From Eubacterium sp. AF22-9 (GTDB taxonomy: Bacteria > Bacillota > Clostridia > Lachnospirales > Lachnospiraceae): a stretch of 59,685 nt of DNA. Numbering within the stretch: the first letter of the stretch is position 1; every line of letters begins with the position of its first letter. Positions 45,421 through 55,338 of the stretch are shown here, piece after piece. The notes under the pieces were generated by a model. It had not been told where the DNA came from and ran no database searches. It worked only from the letters and a program-made list of their open reading frames with translations. Location of the stretch: NCBI GenBank assembly GCA_003458705.1, contig QRVH01000014.1, positions 1 through 59,685 of the forward strand, written 5' to 3'. The translations under genes and the position numbers were made by a program.

Positions 45421-46436
45421 TTATCTCGTCACCTCCGCCTCGTGATATTACGATTTCTGCTGAATCCTCAAGCTTTCTGATAATATTAACAATCTTCTGC
45501 TGTGCATCCTCAACATCCTTCATACGAACAGGACCCATATATTCCATATCTTCCTTAATCATAGAAGCAAGACGTGATGAAAGGTTATTAAGAATAACAT
45601 TCTGTACCTCTTCAGTTGCACCCTTAAGTGCAAGTGCAAGGTCATGATTATCAACATCCCTGAGGACTCTCTGTATAGCTCTGTTATCAAGAGAAAGAAT
45701 ATCTTCGAATACGAACATCTTCTTACGGATTTCATCTGCAAGCTCTGGCTCTTCAACTTCAAGAGTCTCCATAATATGCTTTTCTGTTCCTCTGTCAACA
45801 GAATTGAGAATTTCAACAATTGCATCAACACCACCAACGATAGTGTAATCCTGATTAACAAGAGATGCGAGTTTTCTTTCAAGTACCTTTTCTACCTGCT
45901 TAATAACATCAGGAGAAGTTCTGTCCATCATAGCTATTCTCTTGGCAACATCTGCCTGTTTCTCTGGTGGAAGTGCAGACACAACATTAGATGCCTGCGC
46001 TGCCGGCAGATAAGAAAGTATCAACGCTATAGTCTGAGGATGCTCATCCTGTATAAAGTTAAGCAGCTGTGTTGAATCTGTCTTTCTGATAAATTCGAAA
46101 GGGCGAACCTGAAGGCTTGCAGTAAGCTTTCCGATAACATCCCTCGCCTTATCCTCTCCAAGGGCTTTTTCAAGAAGTTCCTTGGCATATGAAATACCAC
46201 CCTCGGCAATATACTGCTGGGCAAGACATATTTCATAGAACTCATTAAGTACCTGTTCTTTAGTCTGAGGTGACACACTGCTTGTATTAGCTATCTCAAG
46301 TGTCAACTGTTCAATCTCTTCTTCTTTCAAATGTTTAAATATCTGGCTGATTTCTCCGGCCAAGTGCAATAAGCAATGTCGCAGCCTTTTCAACACCATC
46401 CATCTCTCTTTCAGTACCAGCAGCCGGCTTTGGCAT
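45413..46436 (-). CDS. fliG: flagellar motor switch protein FliG, frameshifted
   Basis: FliG is the C-ring protein that contacts MotA. Most of the gene is intact (KHLKEEEIEQLTLEIANTSSV, then EHPQTIALILSYLPAAQAS, the EHPQ motif). The N-terminal 25 codons from ATG 46436 (MPKPAAGTEREMDGVEKAATLLIALG) are in another frame. Adding one C to each of two CC runs (near 46360 and 46345) restores LGPEKSAQIFKHLKEEE with no other change, so two homopolymer deletions 15 bp apart explain it. GGAG lies nine bases upstream of the ATG. About 340 aa when repaired. Confidence 0.93.
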
Positions 46437-46490
46437 ATGTATCATCTCCAATCATATGTAATAAACTTTTACGAATATTTCCAGTATTTA

Positions 46491-48101
46491 TCACCAGTCA
46501 TCATTAAGCCAGTTTCTAAGCAGCAATGCAACTGCCTCTGGATTTTCGTCAACAAACTTTTCAATAGCTTTCCTTGTCTCAGATTTCTCCTGAAGATCAA
46601 TATCATCAACAGTAGGCTGATTCTCTTTTGTTGAAGCAAGCATTTCTTCCACAGAAAGTTCTGGTTCTTTCTCTTCTACAGTAAGTGGTCTTGCACTTCT
46701 TAATACTATAAATACAAGGATACCAAGAATCGCAACAGCAAGCGCAATCTGTATCCAGAATGATGCTCTGCTTAATACGCTTGTCTTAGTAGCATCATAA
46801 AAGTAAGGAACATTGTATGCAAGTACTGTTATATTATTAGTTGATATTCCGGTAGCATTAGAAAGCATATTCATCCAGTCTGCATTAACCTGAACCTGGA
46901 CAGGATCAGCATTCTGTGCCTTGAATTCATCCCATGTCATGTTATCGAGATATCCAAGTTTCTTGCAGTCATCTTCGTTATATACAACATTCTTAATAAG
47001 TGTAACCGACATTGTAGATGTATCATACACTATCTTGCCCGGCTCAGTATTAGTTGTAGTAACAAGCTGGTTAGGAAGATACTGATACTGCTTTACTGTA
47101 TATGTAGAAGAACTTGATGTTCCATCTGTAAGATCGTATGTCGTTCCACCCTCACCATTACTTGTAGTTCCCGGTGTTCCACTCGCTCCATTAGTTCCGG
47201 TTGATTCAAGCTCATAAGAAGTATCATATAAGCCTTCTTCTCTTCCCTCCTGGGCTGTATACTCAGTTGCAATCTTATTAACTGTATCCCAGTCAAGATC
47301 AAGATTAATAGCAACTGTTGCATCATTGAATAATGATGTTGAAAGTGCTGTATTCTTAACTCCGGCAGCTACAGTAGACTCAATCTGTGACTTATATTTC
47401 AGCTTGCTTGAATAAGAAATATTAGACACTGAGCCTGAATTATCAGCTCCATTAAACAATGTCTTTCCCGATGTATCAATAATGGTTATTCCATTGGTTG
47501 TACTGTTTCCAACTGCTGTTGCAAGAAATACTGCTATGCTCTCAGCAGCGTCGTCTGATACAGTCTTGTTTGTATCAACTGTGACAGCAACAGTTGTATC
47601 TTTTTTCGTTGAATAAAATGAATTAGTATCATCCGACAAGTGAACTGTAACAGAAGCCTTCTTGATTCCATCAAGAGATGCTATATCGGTTGCAAATTTT
47701 GTTTCCAGATATTTAGCATATTTTTTATTTTTATCAGCTTCTGTTGTAGTAAGACTGCTGTTAAGTGCATCATCAAGCGAATATCCTGAAGGCTTAATGT
47801 CATTGGATGCAATGAGCATTTTGGCATTAGTAAGATCCTGCTTTTTAACATTAACAGTCATATTATCTATCTGATATGTATATCCATTATCTGTAAGCAA
47901 AGTAGTAACAGTATTCATCTCGCTGTAATCTTCGCATTTGGTAAGTTCCTCATATGTAGGTCTTGACAATACATATGCTATTACGATAACAGCCGCTATA
48001 AATACGACTACTGCACTCACAATTATAATTTTCTGATTTCTTGTCCAGTTCTTCCATATTTCAAGAAGTCTCGCTGGAATCTGTTTCAATCTATCTAACA
48101 T
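46491..48101 (-). CDS. fliF: flagellar MS-ring protein FliF
   Basis: FliF is the membrane base of the flagellum. An N-terminal helix (~25-45) is followed by ring-building domains (YTYQIDNMTVNVKKQDLTNAKM, KKASVTVHLSDDTNSFY). A variable Ser/Gly/Thr-rich periplasmic region follows (~285-335), then a second helix (~445-465). The C-terminal FliG-binding tail (EKFVDENPEAVALLLRNWLNDDW) closes the 536 aa. The frame is intact. Confidence 0.97.
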   Translation of the reverse strand: MLDRLKQIPARLLEIWKNWTRNQKIIIVSAVVVFIAAVIVIAYVLSRPTYEELTKCEDYSEMNTVTTLLTDNGYTYQIDNMTVNVKKQDLTNAKMLIASNDIKPSGYSLDDALNSSLTTTEADKNKKYAKYLETKFATDIASLDGIKKASVTVHLSDDTNSFYSTKKDTTVAVTVDTNKTVSDDAAESIAVFLATAVGNSTTNGITIIDTSGKTLFNGADNSGSVSNISYSSKLKYKSQIESTVAAGVKNTALSTSLFNDATVAINLDLDWDTVNKIATEYTAQEGREEGLYDTSYELESTGTNGASGTPGTTSNGEGGTTYDLTDGTSSSSTYTVKQYQYLPNQLVTTTNTEPGKIVYDTSTMSVTLIKNVVYNEDDCKKLGYLDNMTWDEFKAQNADPVQVQVNADWMNMLSNATGISTNNITVLAYNVPYFYDATKTSVLSRASFWIQIALAVAILGILVFIVLRSARPLTVEEKEPELSVEEMLASTKENQPTVDDIDLQEKSETRKAIEKFVDENPEAVALLLRNWLNDDW

Positions 48102-48115
48102 AAAAAAACCCCTAT

Positions 48116-48454
48116 TTACATTGACATATTCATAATAGAGTTATAGGCCTCCAATGCCTTATCTCTTATTGCGACTGTATATTGCAGCGCAATATTAGCT
48201 TCCTGCTGATAAACTCCTAACTCATGAGTATTGGTCATGTTACCAAGAGCGTAATCAATTTCTGCCTGCTGTGCTCTCTGCACATACGAATTCGTACTGT
48301 TAAGTAATCCCGCCACAGAATCATATATTGCATCAAATGTGGTATCCGAATCAGATGTTCCTGTTGTTTTAAGTGATGCGTTGTCTTTCATTGCTGATGT
48401 GACTTTATTGACATAATCACTGCCTAAAGTTCCAATCGCACTAGTAAGGTCCAT
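48116..48454 (-). CDS. fliE: flagellar hook-basal body complex protein FliE
   Basis: FliE joins the MS ring to the rod. The C-terminal family signature is visible: YVQRAQQAEIDYALGNMTNTHELGVYQQEANIALQYTVAIRDKALEAYNSIM. The length is 112 aa. It sits between flgC and fliF in the standard order. Confidence 0.94.
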   Translation of the reverse strand: MDLTSAIGTLGSDYVNKVTSAMKDNASLKTTGTSDSDTTFDAIYDSVAGLLNSTNSYVQRAQQAEIDYALGNMTNTHELGVYQQEANIALQYTVAIRDKALEAYNSIMNMSM

Positions 48455-48497
48455 TGTTTATTCTCCTCTTTCAGTTAATATCTTATTATTGTCCATC

Positions 48498-48998
48498 TTA
48501 TGTTGAAGAACCTATTGAAAGTCCCTTTGTTGCCATTGACTTGCTTGCATTAAAAGCTGATATATTAGCTTCATATGAACGCGATGCATCTATAAGGTCA
48601 GTCATTTCCTGAACGATATTGACATTCGGATATGTAACATATCCATTCTCATCAGCATCAGGATGTGACGGATCATACACCATTTCCATATCTGTCGATG
48701 TATCCTCATACACAGAAGTAACTTTAACTCCGTTACCTACCACACCACCATTAGCAAGTCTTAATGCATCTGAAAATGTAGAATACGCACCGGTTCCATA
48801 TGAACCATATGCAGATTTTCCAAGTGCGGTTCCAGTCATTGTCTTTTCAGTAAAAACAACAGCCTTTCTTACATAAGGTGTGCCATCACTTGTTCTTGTT
48901 GTGTCTGCATTCGCGATATTTTCTGATATAACATCTGTTCTTAACTGTTGTGCAGTCATACCCGAAGCACTTACATTAAAAGCCGTAAACATTGACAT
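48498..48998 (-). CDS. flgC: flagellar basal-body rod protein FlgC
   Basis: Proximal rod protein of 166 aa with the axial protein motifs: MFTAFNVSASGMTAQQLRTDVISENIANADT at the N-terminus and VNIVQEMTDLIDASRSYEANISAFNASKSM at the C-terminus. It follows flgB by 29 bp. Confidence 0.96.
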   Translation of the reverse strand: MSMFTAFNVSASGMTAQQLRTDVISENIANADTTRTSDGTPYVRKAVVFTEKTMTGTALGKSAYGSYGTGAYSTFSDALRLANGGVVGNGVKVTSVYEDTSTDMEMVYDPSHPDADENGYVTYPNVNIVQEMTDLIDASRSYEANISAFNASKSMATKGLSIGSST

Positions 48999-49027
48999 AG
49001 GCTATTCCCCTCCAAATATACTAACAA

Positions 49028-49420
49028 TTATTTTAATACTGATTTAAATCTTGAGAACTCATTATTCATACTGTCAATCAAAGCATTATAATTAATCTGC
49101 TCTGAAGCAAGTTCCACATTCTCAGTTGAAAGATCAACATTATTGCCATCTGTTCTGTATGACAATGTACTGTTATCTGTATAAGTTCTTATAGAAATAT
49201 CTTTATAATCAACATTATTAACTCTCTGTGTGAGTGATGATGAATTCTTTCCCGAACGCTGTAACGCATTAGCAAGATAAGAACTGAACTCTACATCCTG
49301 TCTTTTATAATTAGGTGTATCAACATTCGCAATATTATTCGTTAAAACTTCTTCTCTTGTCCAGCTTGCATCTGCTGCTGATTTCAGCAGATTCACATAA
49401 CCAAAAGCTCCTGTGCTCAT
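49028..49420 (-). CDS. flgB: flagellar basal-body rod protein FlgB
   Basis: Rod protein of 130 aa and first gene of the fla/che cluster. Motifs are LLKSAADASWTREEVLTNNIANVDTPNYKRQDVEF at the N-terminus and a C-terminal helix (NYNALIDSMNNEFSRFKSVLK). AAAGGA lies before ATG 49420, and the promoter at 49491-49518 lies upstream. Confidence 0.96.
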   Translation of the reverse strand: MSTGAFGYVNLLKSAADASWTREEVLTNNIANVDTPNYKRQDVEFSSYLANALQRSGKNSSSLTQRVNNVDYKDISIRTYTDNSTLSYRTDGNNVDLSTENVELASEQINYNALIDSMNNEFSRFKSVLK

Positions 49421-49490
49421 ATACTTTATCCTTTCTTAATACGCCAAGCGCAAAATATGCCTATTACCAGAACATAAAAACACTACATAC

Positions 49491-49518
49491 ATTATAAATT
49501 ATAAATTCAAAATTACAA
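49491..49518 (-). promoter_or_regulatory. promoter of the flgB operon
   Basis: The minus strand has TTGTAA (49513-49518), a 16-bp spacer and TATAAT (49491-49496). A second TATAAT overlaps just upstream. It lies in the A/T-rich gap between the codY terminator and flgB, giving a leader of about 65 nt. Confidence 0.65.
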
Positions 49519-49528
49519 TTGTTTTTGA

Positions 49529-49559
49529 CAAAAAATGGACCCAATCACATTGGATCCAT
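49529..49559 (-). terminator. intrinsic terminator after codY
   Basis: The minus-strand stem ATGGATCCAAT / ATTGGGTCCAT is 11 bp with one U-G pair and a 3-nt loop, followed by TTTTTG. It ends the comM-dprA-topA-codY unit. Confidence 0.88.
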
Positions 49560-49609
49560 CCTCAATACCGCTTACTCCTTAAGCTTTTCCCATTATACAA
49601 TTAAACTGC

Positions 49610-50380
49610 TTAATCATCAAGTCTTTTTATTGCATCAAATACAGCTTCATTAAGAACTTTAATTTTAGTTCCTTTCATGCCCGACGACTTCGTTGAAATA
49701 ACTCCGGCACTGTCGAACTTCTTAAGTGCATTAACAATTACAGACCTTGTAATTCCCGTATTATCTGCGATCCTGCTTGCCACAAGAATTCCTTCTGTTC
49801 CATCCAGAGCATCAAAAACAGCCTTTATAGCCTGAAGTTCTGAAGCAGATAATGTAGAAATTGCAGACTTGACAATCTTCTTTTTTCTTTCATCCTCCGC
49901 ATTCTCATTGCAAACAGAGCTCATCATTTCAAGTCCTACAACTGTTGCACCATATTCACAAAGAATAATATCATCAATGTCATAATCATTGATACACTTG
50001 TACATAAATAATGTTCCAAGACGCTCACCGGCAATATCAACCGGTGCGATCAATGCCTTATATTTACGTTCATTTCCACTTGTAAATCCAAGTGTAAGCA
50101 GATTGACATTTTCTTTAGTAGACAAAACACCAAGCAGTCTTTCATTAAACATTTTGTCAACAAATCCACCAACATCTGCCGTTATAAGTTCATCTATTCT
50201 CTCTATATTATTCCAGCAGCCTGCTCCAAGAACCTTTCCCTTCTGGCTTATAACCAGAACATTTGACTCTAATATACTGCTAAGCACATCACAAATATCG
50301 TTAAAATCAACCCTTTGTGAATGATTATTGTGGAGCAGCTTATTGATTTTCCTTGTTTTATCAAGAAGCTGAACACTCAT
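49610..50380 (-). CDS. codY: GTP-sensing transcriptional regulator CodY
   Basis: CodY is the global nutrient regulator of low-GC Gram-positives, sensing branched-chain amino acids and GTP. The 256 aa show the N-terminal GAF domain (NKLLHNNHSQRVDFNDICDVLSSILESNVLV) and the C-terminal winged helix with the very conserved VASRIADNTGITRSVIVNALKKFDSAGVI block. TTGGAG lies seven bases before ATG 50380. It directly precedes the flagellar cluster, as in B. subtilis, where CodY represses fla/che. Confidence 0.97.
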   Translation of the reverse strand: MSVQLLDKTRKINKLLHNNHSQRVDFNDICDVLSSILESNVLVISQKGKVLGAGCWNNIERIDELITADVGGFVDKMFNERLLGVLSTKENVNLLTLGFTSGNERKYKALIAPVDIAGERLGTLFMYKCINDYDIDDIILCEYGATVVGLEMMSSVCNENAEDERKKKIVKSAISTLSASELQAIKAVFDALDGTEGILVASRIADNTGITRSVIVNALKKFDSAGVISTKSSGMKGTKIKVLNEAVFDAIKRLDD

Positions 50381-50422
50381 TGTAAATCTCCAATCCTTCT
50401 TCTGATAATAACCATCTAGTTA

Positions 50423-52495
50423 TTATTCCTTGTCATTCTTGTTCTCTACATAGCCGCATGTTTCATCAGCACATACAAGCTTGTTGCCTTTTTCAACCAT
50501 ATACCCGCCACATTTAGGACATTTCTTTTCTGACGGTCTCTGCCATGAAACAAAATCACAATCCGGATAACCATCACATCCATAAAATGTTCTGCCCTTC
50601 TTTGTCTTCTTTATTATGACATCTTTTCCACACTTCGGACACGGAACTCCAATCTTTTCAAGATATGGCTTGGTATTATGGCATTCCGGAAATCCAGGAC
50701 ATCCTAAGAATTTACCATGCGGGCCATATTTAATAACCATATTTCTGCCACATTTGTCGCAGATAACATCAGTCACTTCATCCTCTATCTTAACATGCTC
50801 AAGTTCCTTCTCTGCTTCATCTATTGCAACCTTAAGATCAGGATAGAAGTTTCTTATAATCTCTTTCCATTCAACAGTTCCCTCAGCTACACCATCAAGA
50901 AGTGATTCCATGTTGGCTGTAAATTTAACATCAACAATTGTAGGAAAAGCTGTAAGCATTATATTATTAACAGCATTTCCAAGTTCGGAAATATAAAGAT
51001 TCTTGTTTTCTTTAATAACATAATGTCTTGCAATAATTGTAGATATTGTAGGCGCATAAGTACTTGGTCTTCCTATTCCCTGTTCTTCCAATGCCTTTAC
51101 TAATGATGCTTCAGTAAAATGTGCAGGTGGCTGTGTAAAATGCTGTGTGCCATTAATGTCAGAAAGTGAAAGTACTGAATTCTCATCCAGCCCTTTTGCA
51201 AGAGTATTTGTTTCTTCATTATCATCATCATTCTTGTACACAGACATGAAACCATCAAATACAACCTTTGACGCTGCAACACTGAATCTGTACTTTCCTG
51301 CTGCAATTCTTACAGATGTTGTTTCATAAACAGCCGGTGCCATCTGACTTGCCACAAATCTTTTCCAGATAAGCTGGTAAAGTCTGAACTGATCTCTCTG
51401 CAATGATTCCTTAACAACTGTTGGAGATAAGTTAAGATCTGTTGGGCGGATTGCTTCATGGGCATCCTGAATCTTCTTATCATCCTTCTTGGCATTAATT
51501 TCTTTTGGAATATAGTTATCACCATAATTCTCACTTATATATTCCCTTGATGATACTTTTGCCTCATCTGCTACTCTTGTAGAATCAGTTCTTAAATAAG
51601 TAATAAGACCTACTGTTCCCCGTCCCTTTATGTCTACACCTTCATATAACTGCTGTGCAATATTCATTGTACGCTTGGTAGACATATTAAGCGTTTTAGC
51701 TGCTTCCTGCTGAAGTGTACTTGTTGTAAAAGGAAGTGGAGACTTTTTTACCTTTTCTCCCCTCTTAATACTTTCAATACTAAAATCACTCTTCTTAACT
51801 TCATCAAGAATAGCCTGCATCTGTTCGCCATTCTTTATTTCGATTTTTCCATTCTCATCACCATAAAATTTTGCAATTAAAGGCTTTTTCTCCCCTTTAA
51901 TATCAAAAACAGCCTCCATAGACCAGTATTCTTCCGGAATAAATGCATCTATTTCATTCTCTCTGTCACATATCATTCTTAAAGCAACAGACTGAACTCT
52001 TCCGGCACTTAAACCCCTCTTAATCTTAGCCCATAATAACGGACTGATTCCATAACCAACAACACGGTCTAATACTCTTCTTGCCTGCTGCGCATCAACA
52101 AGATTCATATCAATTTTTCTTGCCTCTTTAAGCGATGCCTTAACCGCATTCTTAGTAATCTCGTTAAATGTAATTCTGTATATATCTTTATCTTCTAATT
52201 TAAGTGCCGCTGCAAGATGCCATGAAATAGCTTCTCCCTCGCGGTCGGGATCGGTTGCAAGATATACTTTATCTGCTTTTTTAGCCTCTTTTCTTAAAGC
52301 TGCCAGAATATCCCCTTTTCCCCTTATAGTTATATACTTAGGTTCATAATCATGTTCAATATCAACTCCCATCTGGCTCTTAGGAAGATCCCTTACATGT
52401 CCCTGTGATGCCATTACCTTGTAGTTAGCTCCAAGGAATTTACTAATAGTCTTAACCTTGGCAGGTGACTCCACTATAACCAAATACTTATGCAT
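50423..52495 (-). CDS. topA: DNA topoisomerase I
   Basis: This type IA enzyme relaxes negative supercoils. Visible: Toprim domain (KYLVIVESPAKVKTISKFLG, ATDPDREGEAISWHL), catalytic Tyr region (GLITYLRTDSTR) and gate domains. Three C-terminal C4 zinc ribbons (CDKCGRNM...CPGFPEC, CPKCGKDV...CDGYPDC, CPKCGGYM...CADETC) end the 690 aa. It lies between dprA and codY, as in B. subtilis apart from missing genes between. Confidence 0.97.
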   Translation of the reverse strand: MHKYLVIVESPAKVKTISKFLGANYKVMASQGHVRDLPKSQMGVDIEHDYEPKYITIRGKGDILAALRKEAKKADKVYLATDPDREGEAISWHLAAALKLEDKDIYRITFNEITKNAVKASLKEARKIDMNLVDAQQARRVLDRVVGYGISPLLWAKIKRGLSAGRVQSVALRMICDRENEIDAFIPEEYWSMEAVFDIKGEKKPLIAKFYGDENGKIEIKNGEQMQAILDEVKKSDFSIESIKRGEKVKKSPLPFTTSTLQQEAAKTLNMSTKRTMNIAQQLYEGVDIKGRGTVGLITYLRTDSTRVADEAKVSSREYISENYGDNYIPKEINAKKDDKKIQDAHEAIRPTDLNLSPTVVKESLQRDQFRLYQLIWKRFVASQMAPAVYETTSVRIAAGKYRFSVAASKVVFDGFMSVYKNDDDNEETNTLAKGLDENSVLSLSDINGTQHFTQPPAHFTEASLVKALEEQGIGRPSTYAPTISTIIARHYVIKENKNLYISELGNAVNNIMLTAFPTIVDVKFTANMESLLDGVAEGTVEWKEIIRNFYPDLKVAIDEAEKELEHVKIEDEVTDVICDKCGRNMVIKYGPHGKFLGCPGFPECHNTKPYLEKIGVPCPKCGKDVIIKKTKKGRTFYGCDGYPDCDFVSWQRPSEKKCPKCGGYMVEKGNKLVCADETCGYVENKNDKE

Positions 52496-52510
52496 CTATA
52501 GCCCTCCAAA

Positions 52511-53648
52511 TCAAATATGCTTCCTTATATAATAATTCTTAGAAACTTCTTCTATAAGTCCATCAAGCTCCAACTCAAGCAGAATCCCCTCCGCTTCTAC
52601 AAGACTTACTTTTGAATTATTAATAATTGTTTCCAGACTGACTGGAAACAAATTGATTTGACTATACACCATATTTTTAGGGCTTGCAAGCCTGATTTTT
52701 TAAATCATCTTTAAATATACCATTATCATTTAAATTATTCAGGCAGTCGTGTCGTTTTGTGCCCTTATTAAGATACATGTTAATGCTCTCTGTGGCGCAT
52801 ATATCCATTGGTGATGTAATCATCTGGGCACCTTCTTTTATAAGTTTCAGACAGCCTTCTGATAAACAATCCCCTATTCTTCCGGGAACAACATAAACAT
52901 CCCTGTTCTGCTCCAATGCCTGATCTGCCGTTATAAGAGATCCGCTCTTCTGTCTTGCCTCAACTACAATTAATGCATCTGCCATACCGCTTATAATCCT
53001 GTTTCTCATAGGAAACTGCCCGGCTCTTGGCGGCGTGCCCGGTGGATATTCTGACATTATACCCCCTGCATTCTGCAATTGCATATATAATTCTATATTA
53101 CTCCTCGGATAACAAATATCCACTCCACATCCAAGAACAGCAAGACTGTATCCACCTTTATTAACAGCTCCCCTCTGTGCTGCTGCATCTATTCCTGATG
53201 CCATCCCGCTTATAACCTGAATTCCCATATCAGCAAAACATTTTGCCAGCATATCTGCTATTGTCCTTCCATACTCTGTGCAATTACGTGCACCCACTAT
53301 AGCTATGGTTGGAACATGAGCCTGCGGTAATTTCCCTTTATAATAAAGAATATACGGATAATCATATATATTCATTAATTGTTCAGGATAATCATTCTTT
53401 CCGGGAAATGTGAATTTAATTCTCATTCTTTCTAAATCATTATAACCTCTGTATATATATTCATTATTCCTGGACTCTATAATTGCTGACACATCTTTTT
53501 CTTTTATTCCTGACACACTGTTAAGCAATTTATCTGACGCCTTATATATCTGTTCTGGTGTATCAAATGTATTAAATAATGTTCTCAGTTTCATATTAGA
53601 TATTCCAGCAATATTATTAACCCAATACCAATAATACTCCTCTTTCAA
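52511..53648 (-). CDS. dprA: DNA processing protein DprA, frameshifted near the 3' end
   Basis: DprA loads RecA on incoming DNA during transformation. The main frame (53648-52677) has the Rossmann-type core (IAIVGARNCTEYGR, SGMASGIDAAAQRGA, MRNRIISGMADALIVVEA, GSLITADQALEQNRDVYVVPG) and stops early after NQACKP. In the next frame, 52677-52511 continues as PKNMVYSQINLFPVSLETII ... LLELELDGLIEEVSKNYYIRKHI, a typical DprA winged-helix tail. One extra C near 52681 (AAGCCCTAAA versus AAGCCTAAA) would explain the split. The full protein would be about 378 aa. Confidence 0.9.
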
Positions 53649-53657
53649 TACTCCCCC

Positions 53658-55199
53658 TTAATGCAGCATAACATCCGGTATTCCTCTGTAATAAAATGCC
53701 TCGCTTATATTGTTTTTTGTAATATTTTCATTACCATCTATATCTGCAATCGTCCTTGCGGTTTTTAATATCTTATGGTACCCCCTTGCAGTTATATTCT
53801 TCTTTGAAAATATTCTTTCTATAAGTTGTGATTCTTCTCTCCCAAGCCGGCAGAATTTATTAATGTTCCTTCCGCTGATCTGTGAATTATACATTATATT
53901 CATTCCCTTAAACCGTTCAAGCTGTGCTGTTCTGGCTCTCAAAACACATTCTCTCATAGACTCTGAATCCATCCGTTCCCTATCGTCCTGACCAGCCTTA
54001 TCTTCCAGTTCTCTATAGCCTATCTCTTCTGTCTTTATGCACAAATCAAATCTGTCCCATAACGGAGTACTTATCCTTCCCATAAATCTCTTTATATCCT
54101 GTTCAGAACAATTACATCTGTTTCTGTCCGGATAATATCCACATTTACATGGATTCATTGCACCAACAAGCATAAAATCAGCAGGATATGTATATGCTCT
54201 GTTCATTCTTACAATTGTTATACTATTATCCTCGAGAGGCTGGCGCAGACCTTCAAGTATATCAGGCTTAAATTCTGTCATCTCATCAAGAAATAATACT
54301 CCTTTGCCTGCCAGAGTAATCTCACCCGGTCTTGGCACAATCCCTCCTCCAAAAAATGCACTTCTGGTAACATTATGATATGGTGCCCTGAATGGACGGT
54401 TCTGTATAAGACCTCCATTCTCTCCCAGTTGTCCCGCCACACTATATATATTAGTAACAGCCAACTTTTCATCAAATGTCATCTCTGGCATAATTGTTGG
54501 AATTCTTTTCGCCATCATGGTTTTACCACTTCCCGGCGGCCCCATATACATAATATTGTGCATTCCTGCCACAGCTATCATAGTTGCTCTCTTCGCAGCA
54601 AATTGTCCCTTAATGTCTGAATAATCCATTTCTGAATATTTATCTTTAATGTTATTATCCATATCTGATATCTTTATATTATTAATAACACCGTTATTAA
54701 TATATTTTACTGCCGATTTTAAATTACCTGCTGATATTGTAGTAATATCTTTAACAATATTCCCCTCATTAATATTAAATTCTGGTAAAAGCACCTTATC
54801 AATTCCTGCTTCTTTTGCAGAACACACACAAGGCAGTACTCCCCTCACGCCATTGATGCTTCCATCAAGACTCAGTTCTCCCAAAATCAGCATATTTTCA
54901 AGATTCACTTCATCTATATATCCATTTGCTGATAAAATAGCTAATGCAATTGGTAAATCAAATCCCGTTCCACATTTCCTTATATCTGCAGGAGATATAT
55001 TAACAGCAATTCTCTGTGGTGGTAATTCATAGCCGGAATTACGGATAGCTACCCTTACCCTCTCCCTTGCTTCCTTAACCTCATTACTCAAAAACCCGCT
55101 CATGTCAAAGCTTGGAATTCCATTGCCAGCATCAACCTCCACCCGGACTATCTGTGCCTTAATCCCGTGTAAAACCCCACTTAATACACTACTATACAA
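53658..55199 (-). CDS. comM: YifB/ComM-family Mg-chelatase-like AAA ATPase
   Basis: ComM-type helicases help branch migration in transformation. In the 513 aa the N-terminal Lon-like fold (VEVDAGNGIPSFDMSGFLSNEVKEARERV) is followed by Walker A (GPPGSGKTMMAKR), Walker B (GVLFLDEMTEF) and a zinc-type C-terminal region (NPCKCGYYPDRNRCNC). The start is TTG 55199: GGAGG lies seven bases upstream and family alignment begins there (YSSVLSGVLHGIKAQ). It opens the comM-dprA-topA-codY run, a natural transformation pair followed by topA. Confidence 0.94.
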   Translation of the reverse strand: MYSSVLSGVLHGIKAQIVRVEVDAGNGIPSFDMSGFLSNEVKEARERVRVAIRNSGYELPPQRIAVNISPADIRKCGTGFDLPIALAILSANGYIDEVNLENMLILGELSLDGSINGVRGVLPCVCSAKEAGIDKVLLPEFNINEGNIVKDITTISAGNLKSAVKYINNGVINNIKISDMDNNIKDKYSEMDYSDIKGQFAAKRATMIAVAGMHNIMYMGPPGSGKTMMAKRIPTIMPEMTFDEKLAVTNIYSVAGQLGENGGLIQNRPFRAPYHNVTRSAFFGGGIVPRPGEITLAGKGVLFLDEMTEFKPDILEGLRQPLEDNSITIVRMNRAYTYPADFMLVGAMNPCKCGYYPDRNRCNCSEQDIKRFMGRISTPLWDRFDLCIKTEEIGYRELEDKAGQDDRERMDSESMRECVLRARTAQLERFKGMNIMYNSQISGRNINKFCRLGREESQLIERIFSKKNITARGYHKILKTARTIADIDGNENITKNNISEAFYYRGIPDVMLH

Positions 55200-55283
55200 T
55201 AAACAACCTCCTATTATATTTCTATTGCGGTAATATACACTTACACATATTACATTATTCCAGTATTCATATATAAATATTAT

Positions 55284-55331
55284 AAAAAAAATCCAACCGA
55301 ATCATATAAGTGATATTAATAATCCGGTTGG
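55284..55331 (-). terminator. intrinsic terminator after the Rpn nuclease gene
   Basis: The minus-strand stem CCAACCGGATTAT / ATGATTCGGTTGG is 13 bp with two wobble pairs and a 16-nt or so loop, followed by ATTTTTTTT. It begins a few bases after the stop at 55339. Confidence 0.88.
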
Positions 55332-55338
55332 CTTATCC

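Noticed and set aside
49497-49530. CodY binding box at the flgB promoter
   Set aside because: The A/T-rich stretch contains AATT words but needs too many mismatches against AATTTTCWGAAAATT.
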